A stretch of 64,000 nt of DNA from Alicyclobacillus acidiphilus NBRC 100859. Lineage in GTDB: Bacteria; Bacillota; Bacilli; Alicyclobacillales; Alicyclobacillaceae. The position numbers and the translations under genes are program-made. The stretch covers positions 28,010 through 92,009 of the forward strand of contig NZ_BCQI01000012.1 of NCBI RefSeq assembly GCF_001544355.1. Direction: 5' to 3'. Shown here in pieces: positions 1 through 8,448 of this stretch (positions within the stretch are counted from its first letter, which is position 1; each line of letters begins with the position of its first letter). The notes beneath the pieces are model-generated. The model saw only the letters and a program-made list of their open reading frames with translations, was not told where the DNA came from and made no database searches.

Positions 1-46
1 CCGAAACGGCTAATCTCCGGCGAGGCCAACGACGATGGAGGAACAG

Positions 47-1153
47 ATGTTTACAACAGTGTTATTCGACATTGACGGCGTGATGTTGAGCGAAGAGCGA
101 TACTTCGACGCTTCCGCCCTGACGGTTCACGAACTGCTGACGAGTCCGCAATTTCTCGGGTTGCCCTCGATCTCACCCGACTACGCGCCGACTCCGGACG
201 ACGAGACGATTCAGCAAATCCGAAACCAGGTGTTCGCGGACAACCGAATTCTCGAAGCCTTGAAAAACGTCGGCGTGAACGCGAATTGGGATATGGTGTA
301 CTTCGTCTTTGCGGCCGAATTGGCAGCGTCCTTGCAGGAGGCTGTGCAGCTTCCCGAAGTATGGGAACAGGTGGTCGACGCGTTGAGCGGGGGGTGGACC
401 GTCGAGGCGCTTCGCCGCATCGGCCAATTGATCCGCGACGCTCGACCAAATCTTGTCGTAGGGTGGCGCGCGTACGACGCTTTGTATGACGGCTGCGGAT
501 CGCGCGCGGAACTCCTCGAACGCGCGGAGCAGGCGCTCGACGCCCATCTGCCCGGCGGCAACCATCACGCTCTCTGGAATATCGGCCACGACACGTTCCA
601 GACCTGGTACTTGGGGGACGAGTACTCGGGCAGATTGACGGGTAAGCGCGGGTTTTTGACGAACGAGTACCCGATTGTCGATCCCGCCGAATTCTCCGCA
701 TTTCTGGCGTCGCTGAGAGAACGCGGGTATCGTCTTGGCATCGCGACGGGCCGTCCGCAGACCGAGACCCATGTGCCGCTCGAGCATTTTGGGTGGCTCA
801 AGTATTTCGATTTGCGCTACGTCACGACGGCGTCCGACGTGGTGGAAGCGGAGCGCCAGATTCCATCCGCCCGCCCCTTGTCGAAGCCCCATCCATTTTC
901 CTATCTGCGCTCTCTCACTGGCGATCACGATGCGGCCAGTCTGCTCTCACGCACGCTTCCGCTACAGGGCGTTCGACAGAGCGTGCTGATTATCGGGGAT
1001 TCGATCGCAGACGCGCTGGCTGCTGAACGGCTTGGCGCATCGTTCGCGGCGGTGTTGACCGGATTGGAAGGGGAGGCGGCACGTCCGAAATTCGAGCGGC
1101 TGAACGCCGACTTCATCTTTTCTGATGTCCTCGCCGCCAAGGAATTATTTTAG
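47..1153 (+). CDS. HAD-superfamily hydrolase
   Basis: A 368-residue protein with the HAD fold signature. Motif I is near the N-terminus (VLFDIDGV, residues about 5-12, nucleophile Asp), a motif II-like IATGRP lies in the second half, and the C-terminal motif IV region IIGDSIADALAAERLGA is typical of phosphoglycolate-phosphatase-like enzymes. A long cap insertion separates motifs I and II, so the substrate cannot be named. The ATG at 47 is chosen because GGAGG lies just upstream; the in-frame ATG at 35 falls inside that ribosome site. The gene stands alone upstream of a tRNA cluster. The family call is secure; the role is unknown. Confidence 0.85.
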   Translation: MFTTVLFDIDGVMLSEERYFDASALTVHELLTSPQFLGLPSISPDYAPTPDDETIQQIRNQVFADNRILEALKNVGVNANWDMVYFVFAAELAASLQEAVQLPEVWEQVVDALSGGWTVEALRRIGQLIRDARPNLVVGWRAYDALYDGCGSRAELLERAEQALDAHLPGGNHHALWNIGHDTFQTWYLGDEYSGRLTGKRGFLTNEYPIVDPAEFSAFLASLRERGYRLGIATGRPQTETHVPLEHFGWLKYFDLRYVTTASDVVEAERQIPSARPLSKPHPFSYLRSLTGDHDAASLLSRTLPLQGVRQSVLIIGDSIADALAAERLGASFAAVLTGLEGEAARPKFERLNADFIFSDVLAAKELF

Positions 1154-1211
1154 GACTTGCGTGCGGTGAGCGACCGTGCTAAGATATCACATGTCGCGCC
1201 GCTTGCTTCAT

Positions 1212-1304
1212 GGAGAGATGTCCGAGTTGGCCGAAGGAGCACGATTGGAAATCGTGTAGGCGGGTTAAACCGTCTCGAGGGTTCGAATCCCTCTCTCTCC
1301 GCCA
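1212..1304 (+). tRNA. tRNA-Ser (anticodon GGA)
   Basis: The acceptor arms GGAGAGA and TCTCTCC pair, followed by encoded GCCA. The anticodon stem CACGA/TCGTG closes a loop holding GGA, there is a long variable arm as expected for tRNA-Ser, and the T-arm GGGTTCGAATCCC is canonical. Confidence 0.95.
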
Positions 1305-1370
1305 GATTTACTGACATTCGTCAGTAGTCGAAGTAGAATGTTTCTTCGATGCGCGAAAGCGACAACGGAC

Positions 1371-1447
1371 GGCGGCGTAGCTCAGGTGGTCAGAGCACAC
1401 GGTTCATACCCGTGGTGTCGGGGGTTCAAATCCCTCCGCCGCTACCA
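1371..1447 (+). tRNA. tRNA-Met (anticodon CAU, elongator type)
   Basis: The cloverleaf has acceptor GGCGGCG paired with CGCCGCT (a terminal G-U pair), anticodon loop TTCATAC, T-arm GGGGTTCAAATCCCT and encoded ACCA. It resembles Bacillus elongator tRNA-Met and lacks the C1-A72 mismatch of initiators. A lysidine-modified tRNA-Ile cannot be excluded by sequence inspection alone. Confidence 0.93.
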
Positions 1448-1462
1448 GACTTCCGCAGATTC

Positions 1463-1537
1463 GCCACCTTGGCTCAGGGGTAGAGCGGCTCACTCGTAAT
1501 GAGCAGGTCGTCGGTTCAAATCCGACAGGTGGCTCCA
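1463..1537 (+). tRNA. tRNA-Thr (anticodon CGU)
   Basis: The acceptor arms GCCACCT and AGGTGGC pair, followed by TCCA. The anticodon stem GCTCA/TGAGC encloses loop CTCGTAA (anticodon CGU), and the T-arm is TCGGTTCAAATCCGA. It is the last of three clustered tRNA genes, 15 bases after tRNA-Met. Confidence 0.95.
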
Positions 1538-1547
1538 TATGTACGAA

Positions 1548-1600
1548 GAAAAAGGACTGTTCCGTGCGTCGTCAGCGGCGACTTGGAACAGTCCTTTTCT
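1548..1600. terminator. Bidirectional terminator between tRNA cluster and acetate transporter
   Basis: The inverted repeat AAAAGGACTGTTCC / GGAACAGTCCTTTT has T-rich flanks on both strands. It can end the tRNA transcript on the plus strand and the acetate transporter transcript on the minus strand. Confidence 0.8.
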
Positions 1601-1605
1601 CACTA

Positions 1606-2166
1606 TCAAGTTCCTGATTTGGCGAAAGGCTTGCCCAGTGGCAAAATGGTCGTGCCGGCCGTGGCGTTGATGACAGTGGCGAAAGACGTATATAGTGCGA
1701 GAAGGCCGCACAGCAATCCAACCCAGCCTCCTGCGGTTGAACTAATCAGCCCAAAGCCGTTCAAGGCCAACAGGAGGAAAGCAATCCAGAGCGTCAGGAA
1801 AACAAAATTCAGCGCCTTGGTCAAATAGAATGAACCAAACCAGAGAAAGAGCGTTAAGATGCCGAAGAAGAGCAAGAATACACCGATGCCGGCTTGGGGG
1901 GCGGCTTTCTCAATGAAGTAGAACGCGATCCAGAAGGCTCCGTAGGAAGAAAAGGCGGTCGCCCCGAATGTGTTGCCCTTTCGAAACTCCCACATACCAG
2001 CGAGCAATTGGACGCCGCCGCCATACGCCAAGGCTAGGCCAAGGACGACACCGAGGGCATTGCTGCTGGTGACACCCGCGTTGACCAAACTGAGAACGCA
2101 CGTCGTGATCCCAAAACCGGCTAACCCCAAAGGACCAGGATCAGCAATTTTCGTCTCTCCCGCCAT
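1606..2166 (-). CDS. satP: Acetate uptake transporter, GPR1/FUN34/SatP (YaaH) family
   Basis: A 186-residue, six-helix membrane protein. The N-terminal ADPGPLGLAGFGITT matches the family signature NPxPLGLxxFxxTT (here DPGPLGLAGFGITT), and the six hydrophobic segments fill the rest. This family imports acetate or succinate with protons. It is directly downstream of acsA on the same strand (105 bases), so uptake and activation of acetate appear to form one module. The ATG at 2166 has GAAGG seven bases upstream; a TTG two codons earlier is less likely. The exact substrate is inferred from the neighbour. Confidence 0.88.
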   Translation of the reverse strand: MAGETKIADPGPLGLAGFGITTCVLSLVNAGVTSSNALGVVLGLALAYGGGVQLLAGMWEFRKGNTFGATAFSSYGAFWIAFYFIEKAAPQAGIGVFLLFFGILTLFLWFGSFYLTKALNFVFLTLWIAFLLLALNGFGLISSTAGGWVGLLCGLLALYTSFATVINATAGTTILPLGKPFAKSGT

Positions 2167-2270
2167 GGTCAATCCTTCTTTCCGCTCAAAATTGAAATGG
2201 TCGGCGAATTGAGTTCCATCAGCAGGTTGTTTTGCGAGCGGCCATCCCCCCTTTCAAGGGGCAGCGAATG

Positions 2271-4226
2271 TCATTCGCTGTCCTTGTATTGTGCTTTCAA
2301 GGCTTCGACGACGCTTGGATCCGCCAAGGTCGTCGTGTCGCCGAGAACCCGGCCCTCTGCGATGTCGCGCAGCAGTCGCCGCATGATCTTGGCGCTGCGC
2401 GTCTTCGGCAGCTCCGCGGTGAAGTGGATTTCCTCCGGTCTCGCCATCGCGCCAATCTTGTCGACGACATATTGCTTCAGTTCAGCGACGAGTTGATCGT
2501 TGACTTCGACGCCTTCCTTGACCGTGACGAACGCGGCAATCGCCTGGCCCTTCACTTCGTGGGAGCGGCCGATCACGGCGGCTTCCGCAACCGCTGGATG
2601 CGCGTCCAACGCGCTCTCGACTTCAGCCGTTCCGATGCGGTGCCCGGAGACGTTGATGACATCGTCGATCCGGCCGAGGATCCACAGGTAGCCGTCCTCG
2701 TCCCTGTGCGCGCCGTCACCCGGCAAATACACGCCTTCAAACTTTCCGAAGTACGTGTTGCGGAACCGTTCGTCGTCACCCCACACGGTGCGAAGCATGG
2801 AGGGCCAGGGTTTCTTGATGACCAAGTAGCCGCCGTTGTTGAAGTCGACCGATTCGCCGTTTTCGTCGACCACGTCGACATCGATGCCAGGCACAGGCCG
2901 CGTCGCCGATCCCGGTTTCGTCGCGACCAAACCCGGCAGCGGGGCAATCATCGCGCAGCCCGTCTCTGTCTGCCACCACGTATCAACGATTGGGCAGCGA
3001 TCTTGGCCCACATAGTGGTGGAACCACAACCAAGCGTCTGGATTGATGGGTTCGCCCACCGTGCCGAGCAGCCGCAACGTGCTGAGATCGTGGGATTCGA
3101 CGTGCTGCGTTCCCCACTTCATGCAAGTGCGGATTGACGTAGGCGCCGTATAGAAGATGGTGACGCCGTACTTTTCGATGATGGACCAGTAGCGATCCCG
3201 CTCCGGATAATCCGGCGAACCTTCGTACATGACGACTGTGCCGCCGGCGGACAGCGGTCCGTAGACAAGGTACGTGTGGCCCGTGATCCAACCGATATCG
3301 GCGCTGCAGAAGAAGACGTCGTTGTCCTTCAAATCGAACACGGAGCGAATCGACGTGTTGGCGCCGGTGAGGTAGCCTCCGGTCGAGTGCACGATGCCCT
3401 TTGGCTTGCCAGTCGTCCCAGACGTATAGAGGAGGAAGAGGATGTCTTCCGAATCCATCGGTTCGGCGGGGAAGGGGGTTTTCGGCGAGTTTTCGACGAG
3501 ATCGGACCACAGGATGTCGCGCCCTTCGTGCAGGGTGATATTCGCTGCCGCACCCACGCGTTCAACCACCAGCACTTTCTCGACTGGGGTGTCGATCACG
3601 GCCTCGTCCGCGTTCGCCTTGAGCGGGATGACTTTGCCGCGCCGCCAGCCGCCGTCGGCTGTGATCAACAGCTTCGAGTCCGCGTCCAAGATGCGCTCGC
3701 GAAGCGCTTTCGCAGAAAATCCACCGAAGACGACGGAGTGAATCGCGCCAATTTTCGCACATGCCAAAACAGAGATTGGCAGCTCTGGAATCATCGGAAG
3801 GTAGATGGTGACGCGATCGCCTTTCTTGACGCCCAGGCTCTTGAAGGCGTGCGCAGCTTTATCGACTTCTCGGCGCAACATGTCGTATGTCATGACGCGA
3901 TGGTCGCCAGGTTCGCCTTCCCAAATGATTGCGGCCTTGTTCTTGCGATGGTTGAGCGTATGGCGATCCACACAGTTATACGCGGCGTTTAGCTTTCCGC
4001 CAAGAAACCATTGGGCATGAGGGGGCTCCCACTTGCAAACGCTTTCAAATTCCTGGAACCAAGTCAAGTTGGACGCTTGCTGCGCCCAGTATGCTTCAGG
4101 ATTCGCGAGGGCTTCCTCATAAATGCGCTCATCGTTGAAATTCGCTTGATTTCGAAATGCTTCGTCAGGCTGGAACAAGCGCGACTCGTGAAGCAGCGTA
4201 TCCAACCGTTCACTCTTGACGTCCAT
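2271..4226 (-). CDS. acsA: Acetyl-CoA synthetase (AMP-forming)
   Basis: A 651-residue ANL-superfamily ligase of full length for Acs. It converts acetate, ATP and CoA to acetyl-CoA through acetyl-AMP. The P-loop-like motif [15 protein letters not shown] is at about residues 265-280, WWQTETG lies in the central region, and the C-terminal [14 protein letters not shown] carries the catalytic lysine that is a reversible acetylation site in this family. The start ATG at 4226 fits the family N-terminus. A cre-like sequence lies inside the coding region near the 5' end, suggesting carbon catabolite control as known for Bacillus acsA. It sits upstream of the SatP-type transporter. Confidence 0.97.
   Translation of the reverse strand: MDVKSERLDTLLHESRLFQPDEAFRNQANFNDERIYEEALANPEAYWAQQASNLTWFQEFESVCKWEPPHAQWFLGGKLNAAYNCVDRHTLNHRKNKAAIIWEGEPGDHRVMTYDMLRREVDKAAHAFKSLGVKKGDRVTIYLPMIPELPISVLACAKIGAIHSVVFGGFSAKALRERILDADSKLLITADGGWRRGKVIPLKANADEAVIDTPVEKVLVVERVGAAANITLHEGRDILWSDLVENSPKTPFPAEPMDSEDILFLLYTSGTTGKPKGIVHSTGGYLTGANTSIRSVFDLKDNDVFFCSADIGWITGHTYLVYGPLSAGGTVVMYEGSPDYPERDRYWSIIEKYGVTIFYTAPTSIRTCMKWGTQHVESHDLSTLRLLGTVGEPINPDAWLWFHHYVGQDRCPIVDTWWQTETGCAMIAPLPGLVATKPGSATRPVPGIDVDVVDENGESVDFNNGGYLVIKKPWPSMLRTVWGDDERFRNTYFGKFEGVYLPGDGAHRDEDGYLWILGRIDDVINVSGHRIGTAEVESALDAHPAVAEAAVIGRSHEVKGQAIAAFVTVKEGVEVNDQLVAELKQYVVDKIGAMARPEEIHFTAELPKTRSAKIMRRLLRDIAEGRVLGDTTTLADPSVVEALKAQYKDSE
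4034..4047 (-). promoter_or_regulatory. Candidate CcpA cre site inside acsA
   Basis: On the minus strand the sequence TGAAAGCGTTTGCA agrees with the cre consensus TGWAANCGNTNWCA at 13 of 14 positions. It lies about 180 bases into acsA. Intragenic cre repression of acsA is established in Bacillus; its use here is inference. Confidence 0.5.
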
Positions 4227-4430
4227 GGATGTTGCCCCTCTCCATCAAATGATTCAGACTGCAACAGAGTCTCTGAACAAATCATAGTGGACGAATAGGA
4301 AAATAACAACGTCACGTAGGTGCTAATAGATGCTATTCGAGAACGATCCGAATTTATCACTGCTTCGGAAAACAGTCACCCGGGGTGTTTTCATGGGGGC
4401 ATGAGAAGGGCCTTAAAGAGGTATAACAAA

Positions 4431-4456
4431 GGGACCCCAAGCGGGTCCCTCTCCGT
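4431..4456 (-). terminator. Terminator of the DUF1292 gene
   Basis: Read on the minus strand, GGGACCC and GGGTCCC form a perfect stem with a short loop followed by TTTGTT. It is placed about 30 bases after the stop of the DUF1292 gene. The rest of 4227-4486 shows no gene; it should hold the acsA promoter. Confidence 0.75.
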
Positions 4457-4486
4457 TGCGAAAACGATGGAAGAACTCAGGAGAAA

Positions 4487-4795
4487 TCAGTCCTCGTCCT
4501 CGTCTTCTTCGTCCTCATCAAACAGGTCGTCGTTATAGGCGTCGACAACTCGCTGCCATTCTTCGTCATTGTCGATCTCCGCAAGCACCATTTGGTCGCC
4601 TTCTTCACCGTCGATCCGGAAAATGACGCCTTCTTCCATATCTTCGTCAATCGGGAGGAGGACAGCGTAATCTTTCTCGTCCACCGTCAGAACTTCCCCG
4701 AGGACAAATTGGTGTTCTTCTCCGTTATCATCCTCGAGGACAATAATTTCGTCGTCGTGATCGTGGTCGTGGTCATGTTGATGCTCGTCCGCCAT
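4487..4795 (-). CDS. DUF1292 family small acidic protein (YrzB-like)
   Basis: A 102-residue, very acidic protein. The core EIIVLEDDNGEEHQFVLGEV followed by YAVLLPI and EEGVIFRI is the DUF1292 pattern. Unusual tails flank it: a His/Asp alternating N-terminus (HQHDHDHDHDD) that could bind metal, and a C-terminal run of Asp/Glu. In Bacillus this family sits near yrrK/yrzL, a context not kept here. Function is not established for the family. A terminator follows. Confidence 0.85.
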   Translation of the reverse strand: MADEHQHDHDHDHDDEIIVLEDDNGEEHQFVLGEVLTVDEKDYAVLLPIDEDMEEGVIFRIDGEEGDQMVLAEIDNDEEWQRVVDAYNDDLFDEDEEDEDED

Positions 4796-4948
4796 GCTCT
4801 TTCATTCCTATCCGCTATCCAAATTTGGCTGGTGCCATGTCTGCAAAAACATAACACCATACGATACGAGTGTCAACGAACGACTGCCGAATCATACCTC
4901 GACCGACACACTTTTTAGAAATTGGAGGTGTGTCAATACAAGCGCGAT

Positions 4949-5296
4949 TCACGAACGCTTTTCCACGGCATTTGCGAGCCGCGCTGTCACTTCCTCCAAC
5001 AACGTGTTCAAACTTGCCTGCGCGTCTTCAAATGCTTTGACAACCGGCATGCCTTCCAGTTGCTGCAGGATTTTGTCCGTTTCTTCAAGCAGATAGTGAT
5101 AATGCATCGGCGGCACGCGTCGAGCTTGAAATTCCGCAACCTGTTCGCGCAGTTCACGAAATCGGCGAAGCAGGTTGACTGCTTCAGGGTGTGCTTGCAG
5201 TTCGGCATCGGCCCTTTGATAGGCGTATGCTTCCGGGGAGTCGAGTATGAGATCAGCGAGTTCACCGGCGCGAAGCAACAGTTCCGTTCTATCCAT
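4949..5296 (-). CDS. YlbF/YmcA family regulator
   Basis: A 115-residue, mostly helical protein. The pattern ADLILDSPEAYAYQRADAELQAHPEAVNLLRRFRELREQV is the YlbF/YmcA (Com_YlbF) domain. In Bacillus subtilis such proteins form the Ric complex (YlbF, YmcA, YaaT) that acts with RNase Y and affects competence, sporulation and biofilm. Which paralogue this is cannot be told from sequence alone. Start at 5296 is chosen because GAGGTG lies six bases upstream; the GTG at 5305 overlaps that site. Confidence 0.85.
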   Translation of the reverse strand: MDRTELLLRAGELADLILDSPEAYAYQRADAELQAHPEAVNLLRRFRELREQVAEFQARRVPPMHYHYLLEETDKILQQLEGMPVVKAFEDAQASLNTLLEEVTARLANAVEKRS

Positions 5297-5451
5297 GGGC
5301 GACACCTCATCTATACAAAGCGTGATCGCGAATCGAACACCGTGATCACTCGACGGCCATCAGCTTCTCCAAGCCCGTTTGGCTTCATACCAAGTCATGG
5401 ACTCATGTCCCTGACGGCTCGATGTTGCGAAGCGGCGTCAATGACTGACTG

Positions 5452-5940
5452 CTACAGGAATCGGCGCGCGTTCCACACAGACTTGTCGTCGCCTCGCTGC
5501 AGTTCTTCGAGTTCTCGAATCGCCATGTCGAACAGTGCCCGATCACGGGTGTCCAACGCCTGATCGATTTGCATTCGAATTCGTTCCCGGCGCAATGCCC
5601 GCGCTTCCACCTCGGACAGGACTTCCTTCACTTCCGGTGGAATCGGTAGATCTGGGAGATTGACGAACACATAAAGCTTGTCGGACGACATGCTGTTCGC
5701 GAAGAACAACTGCAGCGTCTGCAGCACCTCATCCGGTTGGCTTACTTTCTTTATGCGACCATTGATAGGGATACGAGCAATCATTCCGTGCCGGCCGATA
5801 ATCAGCAACGGTACATTCTCCAACACGATGTTCGTGGCTTCCAATTGACCGTGTCGCGAAGCCAGAAAATCGATGACGCTATCTGCTCCAGCCGGCAGAA
5901 GCTTGGTCTTTAAAATCAAAAGATCGTCTTTCGTCATCAT
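5452..5940 (-). CDS. IDEAL-domain protein of unknown function
   Basis: A 162-residue protein. Residues about 1-110 form an unrecognised alpha/beta region. The C-terminal stretch IDQALDTRDRALFDMAIRELEEL (about residues 125-148) fits the IDEAL domain seen in YpiB and ComK-associated Bacillus proteins. The ATG at 5940 has AAGGAGTG six bases upstream, while the longer frame to 6306 lacks a ribosome site. It is on the same strand as the YlbF-family gene. Function unknown; a regulatory role is only suggested by the domain. Confidence 0.7.
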   Translation of the reverse strand: MMTKDDLLILKTKLLPAGADSVIDFLASRHGQLEATNIVLENVPLLIIGRHGMIARIPINGRIKKVSQPDEVLQTLQLFFANSMSSDKLYVFVNLPDLPIPPEVKEVLSEVEARALRRERIRMQIDQALDTRDRALFDMAIRELEELQRGDDKSVWNARRFL

Positions 5941-6203
5941 CGAAATCACTCCTTCGTCGGCGGAGTCAGCCAGTTGTGTTATCATACGCCGATGCGCCGT
6001 CAAGCTGTCACCAAAGCGGCACCCATCATTGCAACGTGGCTCACTTGCAGCCGTTCCATGCGCGTGAACTTCGAATGTGCAGTTATTGTAGCAAAAGTTA
6101 AAACGCGAGGAAAGTGAACGAAGCGGGAATTGGAAGGGCATGAACGGATTACCTCGGTTGTCTTCGACGACGGCGTTTGATACTACCCTTGGAGGGGATG
6201 CCG
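5941..6203. other. Divergent intergenic region
   Basis: This 263-base interval lies between two divergently read small genes and must contain both promoters. I see no convincing -35/-10 pair or RNA structure in it. Confidence 0.5.
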
Positions 6204-6407
6204 ATGGACGAGTGGGTGTACTTCGCGGGTTTGTACGATACGAAGTTCGAAGCGTATTGTGCTGTGATGTGGGTTGAAGCGGACGAACGGATTCGACGTT
6301 CGGCACGGCCTACGGAAGTGGAAATTTACCGTTCCCGCGGTGGTCGTTATGGCGTTCGATTCCGTCGGCAGGAAAACGCGTCGTCGTCGTCGTTGGCGAG
6401 AGTGTGA
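6204..6407 (+). CDS. Small basic hypothetical protein
   Basis: A 67-residue ORF starting MDEWVYFAGLYDTKFEAYCAV with a basic, Ser-rich C-terminus (RRQENASSSS). GGAGGGG lies six bases before the ATG, and a strong terminator follows 27 bases after the stop, which supports a real transcription unit. I do not recognise the family; no membrane segment or catalytic motif is visible. Confidence 0.6.
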   Translation: MDEWVYFAGLYDTKFEAYCAVMWVEADERIRRSARPTEVEIYRSRGGRYGVRFRRQENASSSSLARV

Positions 6408-6433
6408 TGGAGTACACGACAGCAATTGTAAAC

Positions 6434-6462
6434 AAAAGGCTGCCCAAGGCGGGCAGCCTTTT
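6434..6462. terminator. Bidirectional terminator
   Basis: Arms AAAAGGCTGCCC and GGGCAGCCTTTT enclose a five-base loop with A and T runs on either side. It serves the small plus-strand gene and the minus-strand DUF2892 gene that converge on it. Confidence 0.85.
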
Positions 6463-6472
6463 GCCTATAGGC

Positions 6473-6910
6473 TCAGTGACTGGTCGCGCGATACGCGTCG
6501 TCCGAATCCATGAGATAGGAAATCGTTTCGTTTGGTATTGATGCATCGCCTTCGTGTTTCCTGTCTCGGGATTCCTCCGATCTCGCTGACGAGTCTTTGC
6601 CGGATGTTTCCTTCCCAGACGAGTGGGAATGTTTTCCCTGGTTCTCCTTTTGTCCAGTCGGCGACTCGTTCTTCGCTGCCTGTTTACCCGATTCGCCGCT
6701 TTTCTTATCACCCGCTATGAGCGTCGTCGCGTATCTCATCGGACACCATCCGGTGACGCCTTCGGCCACCTTCATCGCGCCGTACGACAGGAGAAACGCC
6801 CTAGTCAATACGGATTGCCGACGCCCCCGCGTTGCGCTCGCAATGCTCAGGACTCCTGTGGCCAGGCGAAAGTATCGATCCGGCATCGACAGGTTGGCTT
6901 CCACACCCAT
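6473..6910 (-). CDS. DUF2892 (YgaP-like) membrane protein with charged tail
   Basis: A 145-residue protein. Residues about 8-70 match DUF2892: PDRYFRLATGVLSIASATR, then a second hydrophobic stretch ending EGVTGWCPMRYATTL, with the diagnostic GWCP. The remaining half is a low-complexity Lys/Ser/Glu-rich tail not usual for the family. The ATG at 6910 has AAGGAGG eight bases upstream; an ATG six bases earlier would be too close to that site. Function unknown. Confidence 0.75.
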   Translation of the reverse strand: MGVEANLSMPDRYFRLATGVLSIASATRGRRQSVLTRAFLLSYGAMKVAEGVTGWCPMRYATTLIAGDKKSGESGKQAAKNESPTGQKENQGKHSHSSGKETSGKDSSARSEESRDRKHEGDASIPNETISYLMDSDDAYRATSH

Positions 6911-7020
6911 TTCCATGTCCTCCTTCCATATTCGTAGGTTCAGTATCCGCAACGAGTTCAATGATCATCCAAGCCGGCATGGAATTTATTCGGATTTAGA
7001 CGCCCTTGAGGAAGGGCGGG

Positions 7021-7060
7021 GGCTGGCGGGGGCTGGCGGGGGCTGGCGGGGGCTGGCGGG
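7021..7060. repeat. Four tandem 10-bp units GGCTGGCGGG
   Basis: Four perfect consecutive copies of GGCTGGCGGG directly precede the first hairpin of the 7.06-kb array. Similar 10-bp G-rich tracts occur at 34.67 kb and at the right edge of the window. Confidence 0.95.
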
Positions 7061-7062
7061 CG

Positions 7063-7250
7063 AATAGGCGGCTTTCAGCCGCTTATTTCGGCGACATGGC
7101 GGGATCGAAGGCAAATAGGCGGCTCTCAGTCGCTTATTTACCTCCGATGCCCCGGAATGACGCGGTTTCAGTCAATTAAGCGGCTGTGGGCCCCTTATTC
7201 GGCGCTGATCAGACGATTCGACACATTTAAGCGGCCTGGGGCCGCTTATT
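7063..7250. repeat. Hairpin array, copy A (four 25-bp hairpins)
   Basis: Four imperfect palindromes of about 25 bases, each with arms of the type AATAGGCGGCT / AGCCGCTTATT, start near 7063, 7114, 7175 and 7226. The spacing is 51, 61, 51 bases. Non-hairpin spacers are 26-36 bases. No ORF with a ribosome site is present. The whole block recurs 381 bases downstream. Confidence 0.9.
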
Positions 7251-7443
7251 CGCCAACCCGCCCCCGCCCAATCACGCCACCCGCCCCCGCCCAGCTGCCC
7301 AAGACTCGCCGTTTGCCAGAATTATGCGGCAGGCCGGGCAGATAGCGCCGCGATCGCGGTGGGCGAGGGGCGAGTTGCCCGGCGCAATGGACAAAGTTCT
7401 GTTGTGGCGGCGCGATCGCGACGGGGGCGGAGGTTGGCGGGCG

Positions 7444-7631
7444 AATAGGCGGCTCTCAGCCGCTTATTTCGGCGACATGGCCCAAGCGAAGACAAATAGG
7501 CGGCCCGAGGCCGCTTATTTGCCTCCGATGCCTCGGAATGACGCGGTTTCAGTCGATTAAGCGGCTGTGGGCCCCTTATTTGGCGCTGATCAGACGATTC
7601 GACACATTTAAGCGGCCTGGGGCCGCTTATT
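7444..7631. repeat. Hairpin array, copy B
   Basis: A near-identical second copy of the 7063-7250 block, with hairpins near 7444, 7495, 7556 and 7607 and the same 51-61-51 spacing. Spacers are largely conserved (for example CGCTGATCAGACGATTCG in both). Between the copies lie G/C-rich stretches with CCCGCCCCCGCC and CGCGATCGCG motifs. No gene is seen anywhere in 6911-7832. Confidence 0.9.
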
Positions 7632-7748
7632 CGCCAACCCGCCAACCCGCCCCCGCCCAATCACGCCACCCGCCACGCGCCAACCCGCTGCCCAAGACTC
7701 GCCCCCGCCCGATCACGCCACCCGCCACGCGCCTCCGCTTCCCTTTAA

Positions 7749-7771
7749 TTTGACTTTGACTAATCTTGACT
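7749..7771. promoter_or_regulatory. Candidate CtsR operator upstream of clpP
   Basis: Heptads TTTGACT (7755-7761) and CTTGACT (7765-7771) are separated by three bases, the arrangement of the CtsR operator (inverse of RGTCAAA-N3-RGTCAAA). A third TTTGACT overlaps at 7749. CtsR control of clpP is established in Bacilli; here it is inferred from the site. GAGGAGG follows before the clpP ATG. Confidence 0.6.
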
Positions 7772-7832
7772 AAATGGTCTTTTTGATCGATAGTGGGTAT
7801 TGTAGTGTTATGACGATGAGGAGGTCTTCAGG

Positions 7833-8411
7833 ATGAGTCTCATTCCGTATGTGGTCGAGCAAACTTCGCGCGGTGAACGCAGTTATGACATCTACTCGCG
7901 CCTTTTGAAAGACCGTATCGTCTTTCTGGGAACCGCCATTGACGACGATGTTGCAAACGCGGTGGTTGCGCAGCTCTTGTTCTTGGCAGCGGATGATCCG
8001 GACAAGGATATTCAGATGTACATAAACAGCCCTGGCGGCTCGGTTTCGGCAGGTCTGGCGATTTACGACACGATGCAGCACATCAAACCGGACGTCAGCA
8101 CGATGTGCATCGGTATGGCTGCGAGCATGGGTGCGGTTTTGCTGGCGGCAGGTGCGAAGGGCAAACGCTACGCGTTGCCGAATTCCGAAGTGATGATTCA
8201 CCAGCCGTTGGGCGGCGCGCGTGGGCAAGCTTCGGATATCGAAATTCACGCGAAACACATTTTGCGTACGCGGGAACGTTTGAACAAAATTCTTGCGGAG
8301 CGTTCCGGGCAACCGATCGAGCGGGTGGCGCAGGACACGGACCGCGACAACTTCATGTCGGCCGAGGACGCGAAGGCGTACGGGCTCATTGACGAGGTAC
8401 TATATCGCTAA
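7833..8411 (+). CDS. clpP: ATP-dependent Clp protease proteolytic subunit
   Basis: A 192-residue serine peptidase of normal ClpP length. The catalytic triad is visible: Ser in [11 protein letters not shown] (about residue 98), His in [10 protein letters not shown] (about 123) and Asp in [13 protein letters not shown] (about 172). N-terminal [25 protein letters not shown] is the standard ClpP start. It works as a tetradecamer with ClpC or ClpX chaperones. GAGGAGG precedes the ATG, and CtsR-like heptads lie upstream, which implies heat and stress induction. Confidence 0.98.
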   Translation: MSLIPYVVEQTSRGERSYDIYSRLLKDRIVFLGTAIDDDVANAVVAQLLFLAADDPDKDIQMYINSPGGSVSAGLAIYDTMQHIKPDVSTMCIGMAASMGAVLLAAGAKGKRYALPNSEVMIHQPLGGARGQASDIEIHAKHILRTRERLNKILAERSGQPIERVAQDTDRDNFMSAEDAKAYGLIDEVLYR

Positions 8412-8448
8412 ATTTGGATGCGTTGGTTGAATTGATGGAGGGACGACG

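Noticed and set aside
6597..7067. Plus-strand ORF over the DUF2892 gene
   Set aside because: It is antisense to a better-supported gene, lacks a ribosome site and ends in the repeat tract.
7063..7631. Possible CRISPR array
   Set aside because: Repeats are palindromic but not identical, spacers are duplicated between the two blocks rather than unique, and no cas gene is present.
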